Shown in pieces: positions 35,291-47,225 of a DNA stretch of 64,000 nt. The position numbers and the translations under genes are program-made. How positions within the stretch are numbered: position 1 is the stretch's first letter; the number at the start of each line of letters is the position of its first letter. The stretch lies in NCBI GenBank assembly GCA_944989445.1, contig CALYLW010000012.1:3125001-3189000 (forward strand). Reading direction: 5' to 3'. The stretch comes from Ampullaceana balthica (Eukaryota; Mollusca; Gastropoda; Lymnaeidae). Under the pieces are notes generated by a model. That model ran no database searches, had not been told where the DNA came from, and was given only the letters and a program-made list of their open reading frames with translations.

Positions 35291-35414
35291 GATGGTGCTG
35301 TCTGATCGGATGATGATGGTGCTGTCTGATCGGCTGATGATGGTGCTGTCTGATCGGATGATGATGGTGCTGTCTGATCGGATGATGATGGTGCTGTCTG
35401 ATCGGATGATGATG
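35291..35414. repeat. 24-bp minisatellite, 5 copies
   Basis: GATGGTGCTGTCTGATCGGA plus TGAT at 35291, 35315, 35339, 35363 and 35387. The reading frames on both strands are artefacts. Confidence 0.95.
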
Positions 35415-35949
35415 GTCGTTCCGGGGGCGCATCTACGGAGAGGAAGATGTCCCCGGGTACCAGGCTGGTCTGTTTAAGGCTCTAAATTGGACTTGGGAAA
35501 TTCTTTTAAATATAATTCTATTGATAACAAATAATGGATTTCATGTTTTTTTTAAAAAAAAGGTGTGTTGTTAAAGGAAATGGGGGAGGGGAGGCGGCAG
35601 GCGGGCGTATCACTTAGTTCTTTATTACCATTAACAGGCGGTCGTATGACTTACTTCTTTATTACCATTAACAGGCGGGCGTATGACTTATTTCTTTATT
35701 ACCATTCATCCAGAACGAAGGAGGCCAGAGATGACCTAAACAATATGGCCGCAATATGGGCAAACATCCGCTCTCATATCGACTGACTAGACTTGAACCC
35801 TAGCCCCGGTCACATGTTTCACATCAGCACTGTGAGCGCGAGTCTTCCTTTCTTTGACAACATAACCATACATTAATATGGCTATGATAGAGTACAAGCA
35901 GCAATGAGAACAAACTACCATTAACATACACATCTACAGAAAGTCATAT
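35415..35949. repeat. Unannotated DNA with a 38-bp repeat, 3 copies
   Basis: TTCTTTATTACCATTAACAG plus GCGG(T/G)CGTATGACTTA recurs three times at about 35615-35708. The rest is unannotated. Confidence 0.8.
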
Positions 35950-36428
35950 AAATAAAATAATGTAAAAAAAATCTTTTTTTAAAAAAAGGACACGCTTTTA
36001 CTTACTTATAGAAAGTGCTCTAAGAAGAAGAAAATAAAAATTTTCTACGAAAACAGGTGAAATCGGTGAACCTATCTACTGCACATAAAAGCGTGAGGCG
36101 CCCATCACAAATCATTTCTCATTGCAACTATTCTCTTACATATAGATATATATTTCTAATTAATGTGATAGTAGCATTTAGATATATGATCAAAGTTGTG
36201 AAACTTTTACTGTTTATTAATATACATACAAATTTGTTTTTATGTTTCGCAGCATTGTACACGATAGAGAGTTGTGATGAGCGCCCCACGCTTTTATGTG
36301 CAGTAGATAGGTTCACCGATTTCACCTGTTTTCATAGAAAATTTTTATTTTCTTCTTTTTAGTGCAATTTCTATATGTAAATAAAAGCGTGTCCTTTTTA
36401 AAAAAAAGATTTTTTTACATTATTTTAT
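35950..36428. mobile_element. Foldback element with arms of about 165 bp
   Basis: The left arm (about 35950-36115) begins AATAAAATAATGTAAAAAAA. It includes GGACACGCTTTTACTTA, AAAACAGGTGAAATCGGTGA and ATAAAAGCGTGAGGCGCCCA. The right arm (about 36265-36428) is its near-perfect reverse complement, with a spacer of about 150 bp. The same peptide MKSVNLSTAHKSV therefore appears on both strands. No convincing target duplication. A transcript could form a long hairpin. Superfamily unassigned. Confidence 0.88.
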
Positions 36429-36584
36429 TTTCTACTTTTTAGTATCAACATTTTTTTAAATTGATTTTTCGACCTTAAAGTTATAATAATTGTATCCCTC
36501 TAGGGCGAATTGAGGCATGGTTCATTGACGCCAGTGATAATATTTTATATAGACAAAAACTAAACTCTAAAAGTGCATTAATTT

Positions 36585-36782
36585 AATTACGGTACATTCG
36601 ATCGATCTGAAATTTTGATACAATGCATTGTCATCCACGATCTATATGTGGTAAAGTTTTGAGATCTCTATGACCATCAGAAGTGGTTTAATTTTACGTT
36701 ACAAGATTTGAAGGAAGGAAGGGTGGATGGATGGATACAACATACAAACAGTGTGACTTAAATAAAAGCGTGTAATAAAATC
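36585..36782 (-). repeat. Interspersed repeat family B, copy 2 (inverted)
   Basis: The reverse complement matches 31558-31745. It ends on plus with ACTTAAATAAAAGCGTGTAA and starts with ACGGTACATTCGATCGATCT. The ACACGCTTTTA end also occurs within the neighbouring foldback arms, so the two may belong to one larger element. A GGAAGGAAGG/GGATGGAT expansion distinguishes this copy. Confidence 0.75.
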
Positions 36783-37537
36783 AGCGGTATTGAACAAAAT
36801 AACAACTTGACAGAATAACTATATTATCATACTGCAGCTTTTTGTTACGACAAGTGTTTCGTGGAGCTAAAACCCCAAGGAGCTGTAGTGTGTGGTGTGT
36901 TGTGTGTGTGTGTGTGTTTGATGTGGAGTATAATTATTTAATTTGAATGCAGGATCGTGTCAAGGGTTCTCCAAAAGTCACAAGCGGTACGTCTATGGCA
37001 TATCACAAACTTCAACATTGTCAGAATGGTGATTAAAAGATGCTGGCCTGAGGTGGACGTTGAGATATCCAATGTTTATGACAATCAAAACACACAAGAA
37101 ACGATCTGAGTGTCAAGATGGTAAGTCTGTATGTGGGACCCGTTTTTGGGGGAGGAGGTGGGCTTAGAACACCCATTGTCGGGAGGGGGGGGGGCTTTTT
37201 CGTCGAGATACTTATTTTCTGGGACCTTTCCGCCCGGGAGCCCTCTTAAGTTGGAGCCAATTTGGCGCGACGTGTCCCGCGCCATTTTGACGTGGCATGA
37301 TTTACTTCCCTCACTAGTACCCTATGTCACAGATCACACGTCACTTTGACCGGACCGCATTCGACGGCCCCGATCACTGTGATCCTATACAGTATGTCAT
37401 AACATAGGATGGAACTGCGGTGAAGCTTTCCAAATAAAACACAAGATAAATAAACGATTTCCGTGATTAACACAAAAGAAAAGTGACGCAGTATTAATGG
37501 ACGAATGTGGACGTAATCGTCTTGGCCAATACCTTCA
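36783..37537. other. Unannotated DNA
   Basis: GT microsatellite at about 36899-36918 and ten G at 37185-37194. No gene supported; ORFs are short. Confidence 0.45.
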
Positions 37538-37865
37538 TGATTGGACAATCAGAGTTCTATAGGTACCGCGGAAGGTCATCGCCGGAAGTAGCATTAGAAT
37601 CGCCAAACGCGTCAAAAAAAGAATTGCTCCGACTGTATATGTGACCAGTATCAGTCGGGGTCTCACGTTGAACTTGACCGCACCCCTTTCCTCCATCCAT
37701 TCTCCAAGTGACAAGTCCAGTTTCCGGAGAGTCCCCCAAAAGTTTCGGTCTGCCAAAAGTTTCAGAAGCCCCGCCACGGTCAAAACCATATCACTCAATA
37801 CTCCGACGTTTCGCCTCTTTAATTTCGCCGAGAAACAGAGCGTGGAAGGTCTGCGCCTCTGGTCT
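37538..37865 (-). CDS. Possible membrane-protein coding segment, gustatory-receptor-like at best
   Basis: The minus strand is open for about 108 codons from an in-frame TAG near 37870 to the stop at about 37537. It begins TLCFSAKLKRRN. Residues include LTVAGLLKLLADRNFWGTL, RKLDLSLGEW, then the hydrophobic stretch LILVTYTVGAILFLTRLAI, a likely membrane helix. The run is GC-richer than its flanks. The pattern of an amphipathic W-x2-L-x2-LD-x-L segment followed by a helix after a basic residue vaguely recalls gustatory-receptor-like seven-helix proteins of invertebrates. This is a resemblance, not an identification. There is no convincing start. Possible donors are GTGAGA at about 37660-37670 and a weak GTACCT near the end. 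A pseudogene fragment or chance ORF is possible. Confidence 0.3.
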
Positions 37866-39507
37866 TTCTAGCCCGCCCGTAAGTCTGCACTGAGAACCCA
37901 CATGCTATCTCATCTATCGTGTGTGTGTGTGTGTCTGGGTGTAGGGGGACGGGGGATAAGTGACAAAAAGTGATCTCATTTGGACTGTCCCCCGGGGGGA
38001 GTAGGCATGTCGTGAAATCACACAGGGACCTCAAGCTGTACAGAAGTAAATTGGATGTAGGGATAGACTCAGCTCTAAAACACATTGGATGGGAAAGATT
38101 AATAATATGTTTATTTTATTTATGGTAATCATTATATATATATATATTTTTTATTTCGTATAATTAGGGTGGCGACAGTGGCGACTAATAAATACAACGG
38201 GCGTCCTTTATTGTTTCTCGCACGCAAACCACGGACATGAAACTGAGTGTACATTGTACATTCCACACAAACACAAATATAAATGCGGCTCTCAATAATA
38301 ATAAAGTTAATGTCTTCGTCATTTGTTTGTGTGTATGTGTGTGTGTGGAAGGGATGGGTGTGTAAGTTTCGGGGATTGGGGGTGAGGGGTTACTCTATCT
38401 AGAGGCAACAAATGGCAACACACGATCCGGTACAATTGCTTAACCGCCGTCTCTTGGTAGGAAATCCGCACCAGAAGCTCCAGGCATGGGCCACGGCGGA
38501 TAAACATATTCCTGATTGCGGGGACACGACACTTCTGAATGGGCCACTTGGAGTTTTAAGGCCTGGTGATGGACCAGCGAGGGCTCGTGGGCCGGCATAC
38601 GAGGAGCCCGTGATCAAAGGGGACGGAAGACGCGCTCAGAAATCCAGCTCATGTCGGGTAATGTGCCCCTTGTAAGTGCGTCGAATTATCCGTCCTTGTC
38701 CAATGCAATATTCGTCTTCGTATTTTAAAAAAAAATCGGAGGGGGGGGGGAGTAGGGAGCGACTTTAATTAGGGTCCCATTTACTGGGGGTTTGGGACGG
38801 TTATTTGTGAAATATATATTTAGGAACTTGTTTGTCAAGCGAGATGAGGAGTAGCAATCCATGTATAAAAATCTACAAAATGTGACTCATTTTCATCCTC
38901 GCTGATACTAGTATGCAATAGATAAATTCTGTTACCTGTACATAACACGTTGATACCGTGGCAAATGTGTGATCAGTGACATTTGTTACCCCAAAAAATT
39001 ATTTTTGTCGTAAGTTTGTTGGAAAATGTTGGGACAGAAGATTTTTCAAAACGAAATAGACTACATTTATGTTCAACGTGTAGTTTAATTGTAGTTGAAT
39101 ATCCTTTAAAGGTAGGCTAGCTGCTACTGAGAAAATTGTTACAACGTAAACCTTCCAATAAAATGTTTTGGTTTGTCTGCACAAGTCTCAATTGTTTTGC
39201 AAACATATTAGTTTCGTACAAATTTCCGGTCAATTCTCGATTACAATTTTTACGCTGTACTTGATGTGGATGGAAAGAAAATTGGGACATTTGCTATTGA
39301 ATGCTAAAGAATTAGTGATGACATTACATGTCAAATGTAAAAAAAAATTGTTAAGAGCCGTATTGAAGTACTATGGGTCATTAAACCTGGCTTTGAAATC
39401 TTCCAGTAATCCTTGTGACACATCTTTCATAAATTGTACGCGAGCCGCAATGTTTCAATGTGAACACAAAAGAGCCGCATGCGGCCACCGTTGATCTAGA
39501 TTCTAGA
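37866..39507. other. Unannotated DNA
   Basis: GT microsatellites at 37918-37932 and 38325-38347. A GC-rich patch at 38405-38680 is open on both strands without a recognised domain. Ten G at 38741-38750. No gene supported. Confidence 0.4.
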
Positions 39508-39715
39508 ATCTAGAGCAGTTCTTCTCAAACTATTTTGTATTGTGGACCGGCTGGAATTTTTTCCATTGCACCAGGGACCGTTGAACTATTTTCGCTTTAC
39601 TGACGTGGTAGCGAAATGTCATTTCTTAGTAACTTCTGCGGACCGGCATCGGATGTCCCACGGACCGGCCGGCACCGGTCCGCGGACCACCACTTTGAGA
39701 AGCACTGATCTAGAG
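39508..39715. mobile_element. hAT MITE (GGACCGG family), copy 3
   Basis: The 192-bp element (39516-39707) has ends CAGTTCTTCTCAAAC and TTTGAGAAGCACTG, flanked by the perfect 8-bp duplication ATCTAGAG. It carries internal GGACCGG motifs like the copies at 29956 and 34025. Confidence 0.95.
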
Positions 39716-41691
39716 CATAATTATTTATACATTACCTGTTGAATTATCTTTGTACGTGTTCTAGGTGTTAAAACAGGTGCGATGTTTACTTACAAACCAG
39801 ATTCACGCCCTCCGTGACTTGTCTTACAATCGTTTTGTTAATTTACGGATCGGGTCAGGCAGATGAAATGACGCAGTTAAGAGAAACTGCTGTAATGATC
39901 CCCCATATCCTCGAGGCACCATTCTATTGAATCCTTACATTGTATGACCGTGCCGATGTTTTACCAATGTTACATTTTCGTACCGCACACATGATTGTGT
40001 TTTTGGAGTAATCTTTTAAACATTAATCACAGATTCGATAGTTAAAGAAAAAACAAACCATTATGAGATACTATTCATTAAATAAACGTATGGCGCAGTT
40101 GGATACATATAAATTAAGAGCCACATCAGGGGGGGGGGCATCTCTTAAATACATTGTGTATGGTGTATGTAGTATGTAGTAAAACATGCAATGCTCCAAT
40201 AATTTGTTGTTTTCCCAGTCTAGAAAACAACACAATGCAGTACGTAATGTTACTAGTTGCTGACATATCAAATATGGCATCGCCGTGCCGTCACTCCTAG
40301 CATGCTATCACAACTATTATAGTCAGAAGATCTGTACACGTATCTTTTCTTATGAAAACTTGCCCGGATGGTGGACAAGAACATCATTTTATAGATGCAG
40401 TCAACGGGAGCTGTGCCGAAACTACGAGATCATAACACCGGGGCCTTCCTGGGAACGATGGCGTATATGGCTTGTCATTTCGTAGCGGAAATCTAATAAT
40501 AGAAATATCCGGGGTATTCAGTTGGACCGAAGTAATTAAGATATTCATCAAATATCCGGGTGTTCTTTGAGGACTTTCACCAACAGATATCATGTGCCTC
40601 TACGGTGACTTGGGTTATAGATTAGTGGACATGGCGAGCTGAGATGCGTGGGATCTACCCCACGTTAAGCCACAATAAACCATGTTGAGGAACGACTATT
40701 GCTAAAAAAAATGTCCTCCAATGACTTGGAGAGGAATTTGGCGCCGCCGAGTCTACCAAGCCCCGAGAAAGTTCTAATGAAAACATTAGAACCCCCTACG
40801 ACCACGAGGTAATGGGAACCCCCCCAAAAAAATAATAAAAATAAATATATATTTTAAAAAAATAATAAATGTGTACATATATATAAATTAAAGTTATAAG
40901 TCCACCTGGGAACAAGTTTACATACACGCCCACCAATCCTACATCACGGGACGCCCGTCTTTGTTCTTACACATATTTTTTGTTTTGTTTAAAGTAAAGG
41001 GAATGTCTACCCCTAACACCCCCACACACACACATATTTTTTTCCAACCTTCACACACAAACCACCTACTCAGTAGCCTGGTAGGACCACGACTTGGACC
41101 CACTTAACTGATTTTGTTGGAACAGATTGTCATGTAAATCATGTTGGCTTATCACCCAGGTCCATCTACGAGAGCCCTCCCTCTCCTTGGGTCGGAGGCA
41201 CGGCCGAAACCCGCTCACCAGAACTCGCGCCAAAGCACATGGGGGATGGGGGGGGGAAATGACCGACACCCCGTGACGTTTAAAGGAGTATCTTTTTCAG
41301 TCGGTCTATCATTCAGGAAAATATAGCACCTTTGTCTTCTTTGCGCATCATCATCATCATCATGTCGATCTATGGTCTCTAACATGGAGAGGAATTGATT
41401 CAACGGTGGGTACCGTTAACTGGCAGATGTTTATTCATATCATTTTCTTAGCTTACAAATAGGACTAAGATGTCACCCCTTGCCCCTCCCTCACCCCCGA
41501 GTAGCCTGCATATAAAGAGCAGATCATTTCGATGATTCAATGATACTGAAAGAGGGATTATTATAGTGATGCCAATTGAGCGTGGACAGGACACAATCCC
41601 ATGTTATGTCTTAATTTGCTGTAATATTGACAACATCACAAACATTTCATTTTTTTCCCTATTAATCGGTTCATGCCAAAATTGTTCATGT
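39716..41691. other. Unannotated DNA
   Basis: Ten G at 40129-40138, a G-run at about 41241-41256, A/T tract at 40830-40900 and an (ATC)n run at 41345-41361. No recognised gene. Confidence 0.4.
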
Positions 41692-41968
41692 ACCCCATAT
41701 CAATTATATCGGTCATGTTCTTCGAATGAACGAGAGAAGACTACCCCGTCAGGCCTTCATATGGACACCAAAAGGCAAAAGAAAACAAGGAAGACCAAAG
41801 GAAACCCTACGTAGAACAATCAAAAGAGAAAGCTCAACCATGGGTCTAAGAAATAATCAAGACCTAATACAAGTGGCGACGGATCGTCGTAAATGGAAAT
41901 CTGTGACTTCTGCCCTATGTGCCGTCTTCGGCCCGAGAAGAAATAACTAACTAACTAACCCCATATCA
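41692..41968 (+). mobile_element. 5'-truncated LINE 3' end with 11-bp target duplication
   Basis: ACCCCATATCA at 41692-41702 and 41958-41968 flanks an insert of about 255 bp. The plus strand encodes a LINE C-terminus: LPRQAFIWTPKGKRKQGRPK, a spacer, VATDRRKWKSVTSALCAVFG and a stop near 41950. It ends in a (TAAC)n tail. GKRKxGRPK followed by DR-x-x-W is typical of the last part of non-LTR reverse-transcriptase ORFs. The upstream part of the ORF is missing. Confidence 0.9.
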
Positions 41969-42861
41969 TACAATCAATTCATAGTGAATACTTAACCCTC
42001 CCCCCACCCACCCCACTCCTTACCCAAGCAGCTCGTCCGCCCCCCCCCTCTCCGCTTCTGTTATCGCGTTGGAAAGATAGGAACCCAAACAACATGTGTG
42101 TTCTAGGATGTGGGGGAAGGTGAGGGAGGTGGCCCTCCCACCAACAACCGTAAACACTGGTGTGGCCCACCGGGGTGGACGCCCCTAACCCCCCTCTCCC
42201 CATACGTTCACCTGTCCAAATCTAAATATTTCTTTGTGGGTCTCGCCAATTTCTGGGATTGTGCGCCTTTTGTCCGGCTCCCCTTTCAACTCCGCCTCAG
42301 TAGACGTTCCAATATAATATACAGTACGCATATTTCTTTCTAACGTTCTTACTTCTTAGACATGTATTTCTTGTGGGTCAAAGATAACTTAAACAGTTAT
42401 ATTGTATCATACGTAAAATAATAAGGGGGCCGCCTCATAAAGACATACATCTCTCTAGTGTAAGTGTAAGCAGTAAAACATGCAATGATCAAATAGTTTG
42501 TTGTTTCCTCAGTCTAGCAAACATCATTTTAGGTAATGTTGCTAGTTGAATCAACACCTACAAATAAACACAAAAACTCAGGTAAATACGAAAACCTTGA
42601 CCACTAACACAGTCAAACATACATTGACCACTAACACATACTACATACATTCTCAAAATATATTCAGGATTTAGATTTTCCATCGAGTCTGGTTTACTCC
42701 GGTTATATTATTTAACGTCAGTTTAGCTCGATTTTTTTTGGCCTTCCATAGTAACCATAGTTACCTTGAGTTCTACTTATAATAATTCACAGCATGTAGT
42801 GAGTGTAGTGGTGCACTTCAACTAGTATCCTGCAGTCACGGACATAGTGGGTTACTCCTAC
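41969..42861. other. Unannotated DNA
   Basis: C-rich tracts at 42000-42050. A/T-rich from 42350. No gene recognised. Confidence 0.4.
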
Positions 42862-43026
42862 CTTGACCGCTTGGACGATACCTACATGTAAATGGCGGGT
42901 AGTTATCATTTGAAAGACATCTCCGAAACATGCTCCATCCATCTTCTTGTCAAGGCATATTGTTGTTTCACATTGCGATCGACGCTTGTCACCAACTATT
43001 ATACGAGTCTTGTCTGCGCTGATGTT
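42862..43026 (-). CDS. Possible internal exon (165 nt, phase 0-0) of an unnamed host gene
   Basis: On the minus strand, AG at 43027-43028 (context CCCGTGACCCATCAG) precedes 55 open codons beginning NISADKTRIIVGDKRRSQCE and ending HVGIVQAVK. A donor AAG|GTAGGAGT follows at 42854-42861. The peptide is compositionally diverse and not repeat-derived, and both boundaries fall at phase 0. No domain recognised. The phase fits the candidate exons at 52642-52729 (exit 0) and 34221-34364 (entry 0). It rests only on splice-site and composition arguments. Confidence 0.27.
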
Positions 43027-43194
43027 CTGATGGGTCACGGGAATTTACAGTTACATGGTACAGACTAGCAAGAACCGACGTTTACCATCATGGGCCGTAT
43101 ATACGAGACGATCGTGTCCGGCCAAATGTGTCTTAGATTTGATAACAAGGGTGAAAACTACAACCGCCCGTCCCGGTTCTTAAACGGCCGTGGA

Positions 43195-43546
43195 TGATAG
43201 TCACCACTGGTATGTAGTTTTGATAATGTTGTCACCACTGGCCACTGGTATGTAGTTTTGATGATGTTGTCACCACTGGTATGTAGTTTTGATGATGTTG
43301 TCACCACTGGTATGTAATTTTGATGATGTTGTCACCACTAGTATATAGTTTTGGTGATGTAGTCACCACTGGTATGTAGTTTTGGTGATGTAGTCACCAC
43401 TGGTATGTAGTTTTGATGATGTTGTCACCACTGGTATGCAGTTTTGGTGATGTTGTCACCACTGGTATGTAGTTTTGGTGATGTTGTCACCACTGGTATG
43501 TAGTTTTGGTGATGTAGTCACCACTGGTATGTAGTTTGGGTGATGA
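43195..43546. repeat. 31-bp minisatellite, about 11 copies
   Basis: Unit contains GTCACCACTGGTATGTAGTT plus TTGATGATGTT. Variants TTGGTGATGTA and GTGATGTT run in sub-blocks toward the right. Confidence 0.93.
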
Positions 43547-43767
43547 TTCAAAGGTTGGAGACTTCGTGTTCACAGTCAACACAGAAGAGATGAGAGGGCA
43601 AAAACCCAACCACAGTGGTCATGATAAGAAGACCTGGACGCCTTGTCTTGTAGGCCTCGCGGTACCTTCTTGCCTGGTTTGCCATTTTCTGAAGCAGAAA
43701 TAGCTGTGTACTTGTGTATATGGGTTGAACTCTTAAGCTAACAATTGAAGCACACGTGGGTTTTTAT
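43547..43767. other. Unannotated spacer
   Basis: No feature recognised. Confidence 0.45.
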
Positions 43768-44237
43768 TTAATCCCTTATATTAACTTCACAGCCGTCTCT
43801 GTCGTCATCTCTCTCTCTCTCTCTTTGTCGTGATCTCTGTCTTGGGCGGGCGGAAAAACAAAAGTAAAAAATGACCCACTTCCCGTGATCCGATCGAGCT
43901 GAAATTTGGCACACCGACCCGTCTCACCTAACAATGCATCGTACCAAAATTTCAGATCGATCAATAAATTTATGCATTCTTAGTTTATCCTTATATAACG
44001 TATGTAATTCAAATTCACGGTTTGTTATTGTTTTTTTTTCCACGTGAGAGTTTGAGTTGACGCTTTGACGTCGACCCATCGAAGTACCGGCGTGCTTTTG
44101 TTTACATTTTACGTGTCATGCCGAACTCGCAGGGTTATGAAGCAAAGTTGAGTTAAGACAGATTCAGTCTGTAAATGCTTGCCGCGTTTGAAAATAATCA
44201 ATACTGTTAGTTATGACTCATATATAAGGGATTTATA
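43768..44237 (+). mobile_element. Non-autonomous TAAATCCC element, copy 3
   Basis: Left end TTTAATCCCTTATATTAACT, right end TATATAAGGGATTTATAG. The core has GAGCTGAAATTTGGCACAC and AAAATTTCAGATCGATC about 40 bp apart. It matches the copy at 61489 better than those at 15116 and 24019, so there are at least two subfamilies. A (CT)n tract is inserted near the left end. Confidence 0.8.
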
Positions 44238-45598
44238 GTCAAAAACTTTGTTTTTACGGGTTTGTTTTATTATACAGTTGAACTTTGACACCTGAACTTT
44301 CACCCTTTCCAAAAAAAGTGGAACATTCTTTTTTTTTGAGCGATATTTATCCCGGTTATATTTTAATGGCCTGATTCCAAATAATGTTCAGAAATCTGAG
44401 AACTAGTCACTATGAGTATTAACTTGATTAACCTCAGATACACACCAGGCCCTAGTTGATTAGGCCGAGTTGGAAGCAATGTAACTAGAGGTACGAAAGC
44501 ACACCGCATTCGTCAACAACTTTGAGACTCACTGATGAGACAGCCGGAAGGGTGCCGTCTGTCAGATGACCGGCCATGTCATTATGACCAGGTTGCAATA
44601 ATCTCTGGAATATTGTCCAGGGCCGAATCCCCTACCCACATTTTCCCCCTTTCAATTGCTTGAGGAAATTTCTGCTCAACACAAGACATCGTTTTGTGAG
44701 GGGTGTGTCATAACTTGCGATGGGCGTTTCTTTGCCCGTGGTGGGCGTGTCATTCTTTGTATGAATGTGACAAGTCGCAATTAGGGAAACTGTGAAGAGG
44801 AACAATTTCTGTCAAAGTCCATGTTCGTCTCATTATCTAGAATACTTTCAAGTTGTGAAATATCCAAATACAACCGAATGAAAAATAAACACGAAAGCAT
44901 TGTTCCACGCGCGGGCCAAAACCTTAAGCTTATTCCACCCCCATAAGTAAGGACTTCAAACAGAGAATCAATCTTTGTGTGTGTGAAAGTCTTAAAATTT
45001 AAAATGTTAATAAATATCCAGGTATATGACGTAAGCTGTTTCTTTACAAACTATATCTAGTACTGGTACAAGTACGTGATTTGTTAGCGTTTAGCCTTTA
45101 AAAAAAAATTACATTTTTCACACTAACTTTGTTGGAGTACTGAAATCACCCAACACATCTACATCCGATTTTCAGATATTTCTTTCCTTTCCTTCCTCTT
45201 TCCCAACTCCTTTTGTATTTACAACAAACCGCCCGAAAAGAGAGCAAACTTCGATTATCACTTCTATATTTTTACAGCAAAGCAGGCCCATTTTCACTCC
45301 CATGGGACGACGTTTTTCCTTCATTCATGTTCCGGTAGGTCCCATTCAGATCGACAGACCAACCGTACTGACTCTTGTTCCCGCCACGCTATTTAGCACC
45401 CCCCCCCCTTTCGCTATTTCCCCCCTAACCCCTGGTTTCAAGAGAAAAAAAAAGAAGCCGGGAGGGGGGAAGCTGGTGAGTTTTACGCTAACCCTGTCTT
45501 TATCCTCGCGGGTAGCCATGGCATTGTGTGGGCCGGGTCTGCCTTACACTCGGGGCTTTGTTAGCCAGGCAGGAGATCCAGGGATAGGACATTTTATG
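44238..45598. other. Unannotated DNA
   Basis: No gene recognised. The plus-strand ORF at 45302-45754 joins low-complexity sequence to the following array. Confidence 0.45.
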
Positions 45599-46897
45599 AC
45601 TGGATTGGTGGATAGATGGGTTACTAGAGGGATAGGATGGTTGGTGGCCAGGATATTGGATAGATTGGTTACTAGAGGGATAGGATGGTTGGTGGCCAGG
45701 ATATTGGATAGATGGGTTACTAGAGGGATAGAATGGTTGGTGGCAAGGATATAGGATGGATGGGTTACTAGAGGGATTGGGTGGTTGGTGGCCAGGATAT
45801 AGGATGGATGGATTACTAGAGGGATAGGGTGGTTGGTGGCCAGGATATAGGATGGATGGATTACTAGAGGGATAGAATTGTTGTTGGCAAGGATATAGGA
45901 TAGATTGGTTACTAGAGGGATAGGATGGTTGGTGGCCAGGATATAGGATGGATGGATTACTAGAGGGATAGAATTGTTGTTGGAATGGATATAGGATAGA
46001 TTGGTTACTAGAGGGATAGGGTGGTTGGTGGCCAGGATATAGGATGGATGGATTACTAGAGGGATAGAATTGTTGTTGGAATGGATATAGGATAGATTGG
46101 TTACTAGACGGATAGGGTGGTTGGTGGCCAGGATATAGGATGGATGGATTACTAGAGGGATAGAATTGTTGTTGGCAAGGATATAGGATAGATTGGTTAC
46201 TAGAGGGATAGGGTGGTTGGTGGCCAGGATATAGGATGGATGGATTACTAGAGGGATATAATTGTTGTTGGCAAGGATATAGGATAGATTGGTTACTAGA
46301 GGGATAGGGTGGTTGGTGGCCAGGATATAGGATAGATGGGTTACTAGAGGGATAGGATGGTTGGTGGCCAGGATATAGGATAGATGGGTTACTAGAGGGA
46401 TAGGATGGTTGGTGGCCAGGATATAGGATAGATGGATTACTAGAGGGATAGAATGGTTGGTGGCCAGGATATAGGATAGATGGGTTACTAGAGGATTAGA
46501 ATAGTTGGTGGCCAGGATATAGGATAGATGGATTACTAGAGGGATAGAATGGTTGGTGGCCAGGATATAAGATAGATGGGTTACTAGAGGATTAGAATGG
46601 TTGGTGGCCAGGATATAGGATAGATGGATTACTAGAGGGATAGAGTGGTTGGTGTCCAGGATATAGGATATATGGGTTACTAGAGGGATAGGATGGTTGG
46701 TGGCCAGGATATAGGATAGATTGGTTACTAGAGGGATAGGATGGTTGGTGGCCAGAATATAGGATAGATGGGTTACTAGAGGGATGGGATGGTTGGTGGC
46801 CAGGATATAGGATAGATGGGTTACTAGAGGGATAGGATGGTTGGTGGCCAGGATATAGGATAGATAGGTTACTAGAGGGATAGAGTAGTTACTAGGG
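45599..46897. repeat. 48-bp minisatellite, about 27 copies, partly higher-order
   Basis: Unit contains GGATAGATGGGTTACTAGAG, GGATAGGATGGTTGGTGG and CCAGGATATA. Between about 45850 and 46310 two unit types alternate (GGTTGGTGGCCAGG and TTGTTGTTGGCAAGG), giving a 96-bp higher-order period. Elsewhere units are mostly of one type. Confidence 0.95.
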
Positions 46898-47225
46898 GTA
46901 GGATGATCGCAGCCGGTATTGTTGCCAAGTGTCGTCAGTGTTTTGAATATATATTACCAGCAGTGACTTTCAAAATTAATTGTTTTAAGACATAATAAAT
47001 AAGTTTTGTTGGAATCAATGTGTCACCACATTCTAAGAAAGTGATTTAAAAAAAAGGTTTATTTAAAAAAAATGTTTATTTTTTAAAAAACAAACAAAAA
47101 AGTATAAATATAATTTCAAGTTACTAAGACGCCGTGAACATGATAAATAAATCGAGATAAACACACGAGATGAGGTGTGAAAAGACAAACTCAATTTGTT
47201 ATAGTAATAATTTAATAATAAATAA
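46898..47225. other. Unannotated A/T-rich DNA
   Basis: Poly-A/T tracts. No gene. Confidence 0.5.
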
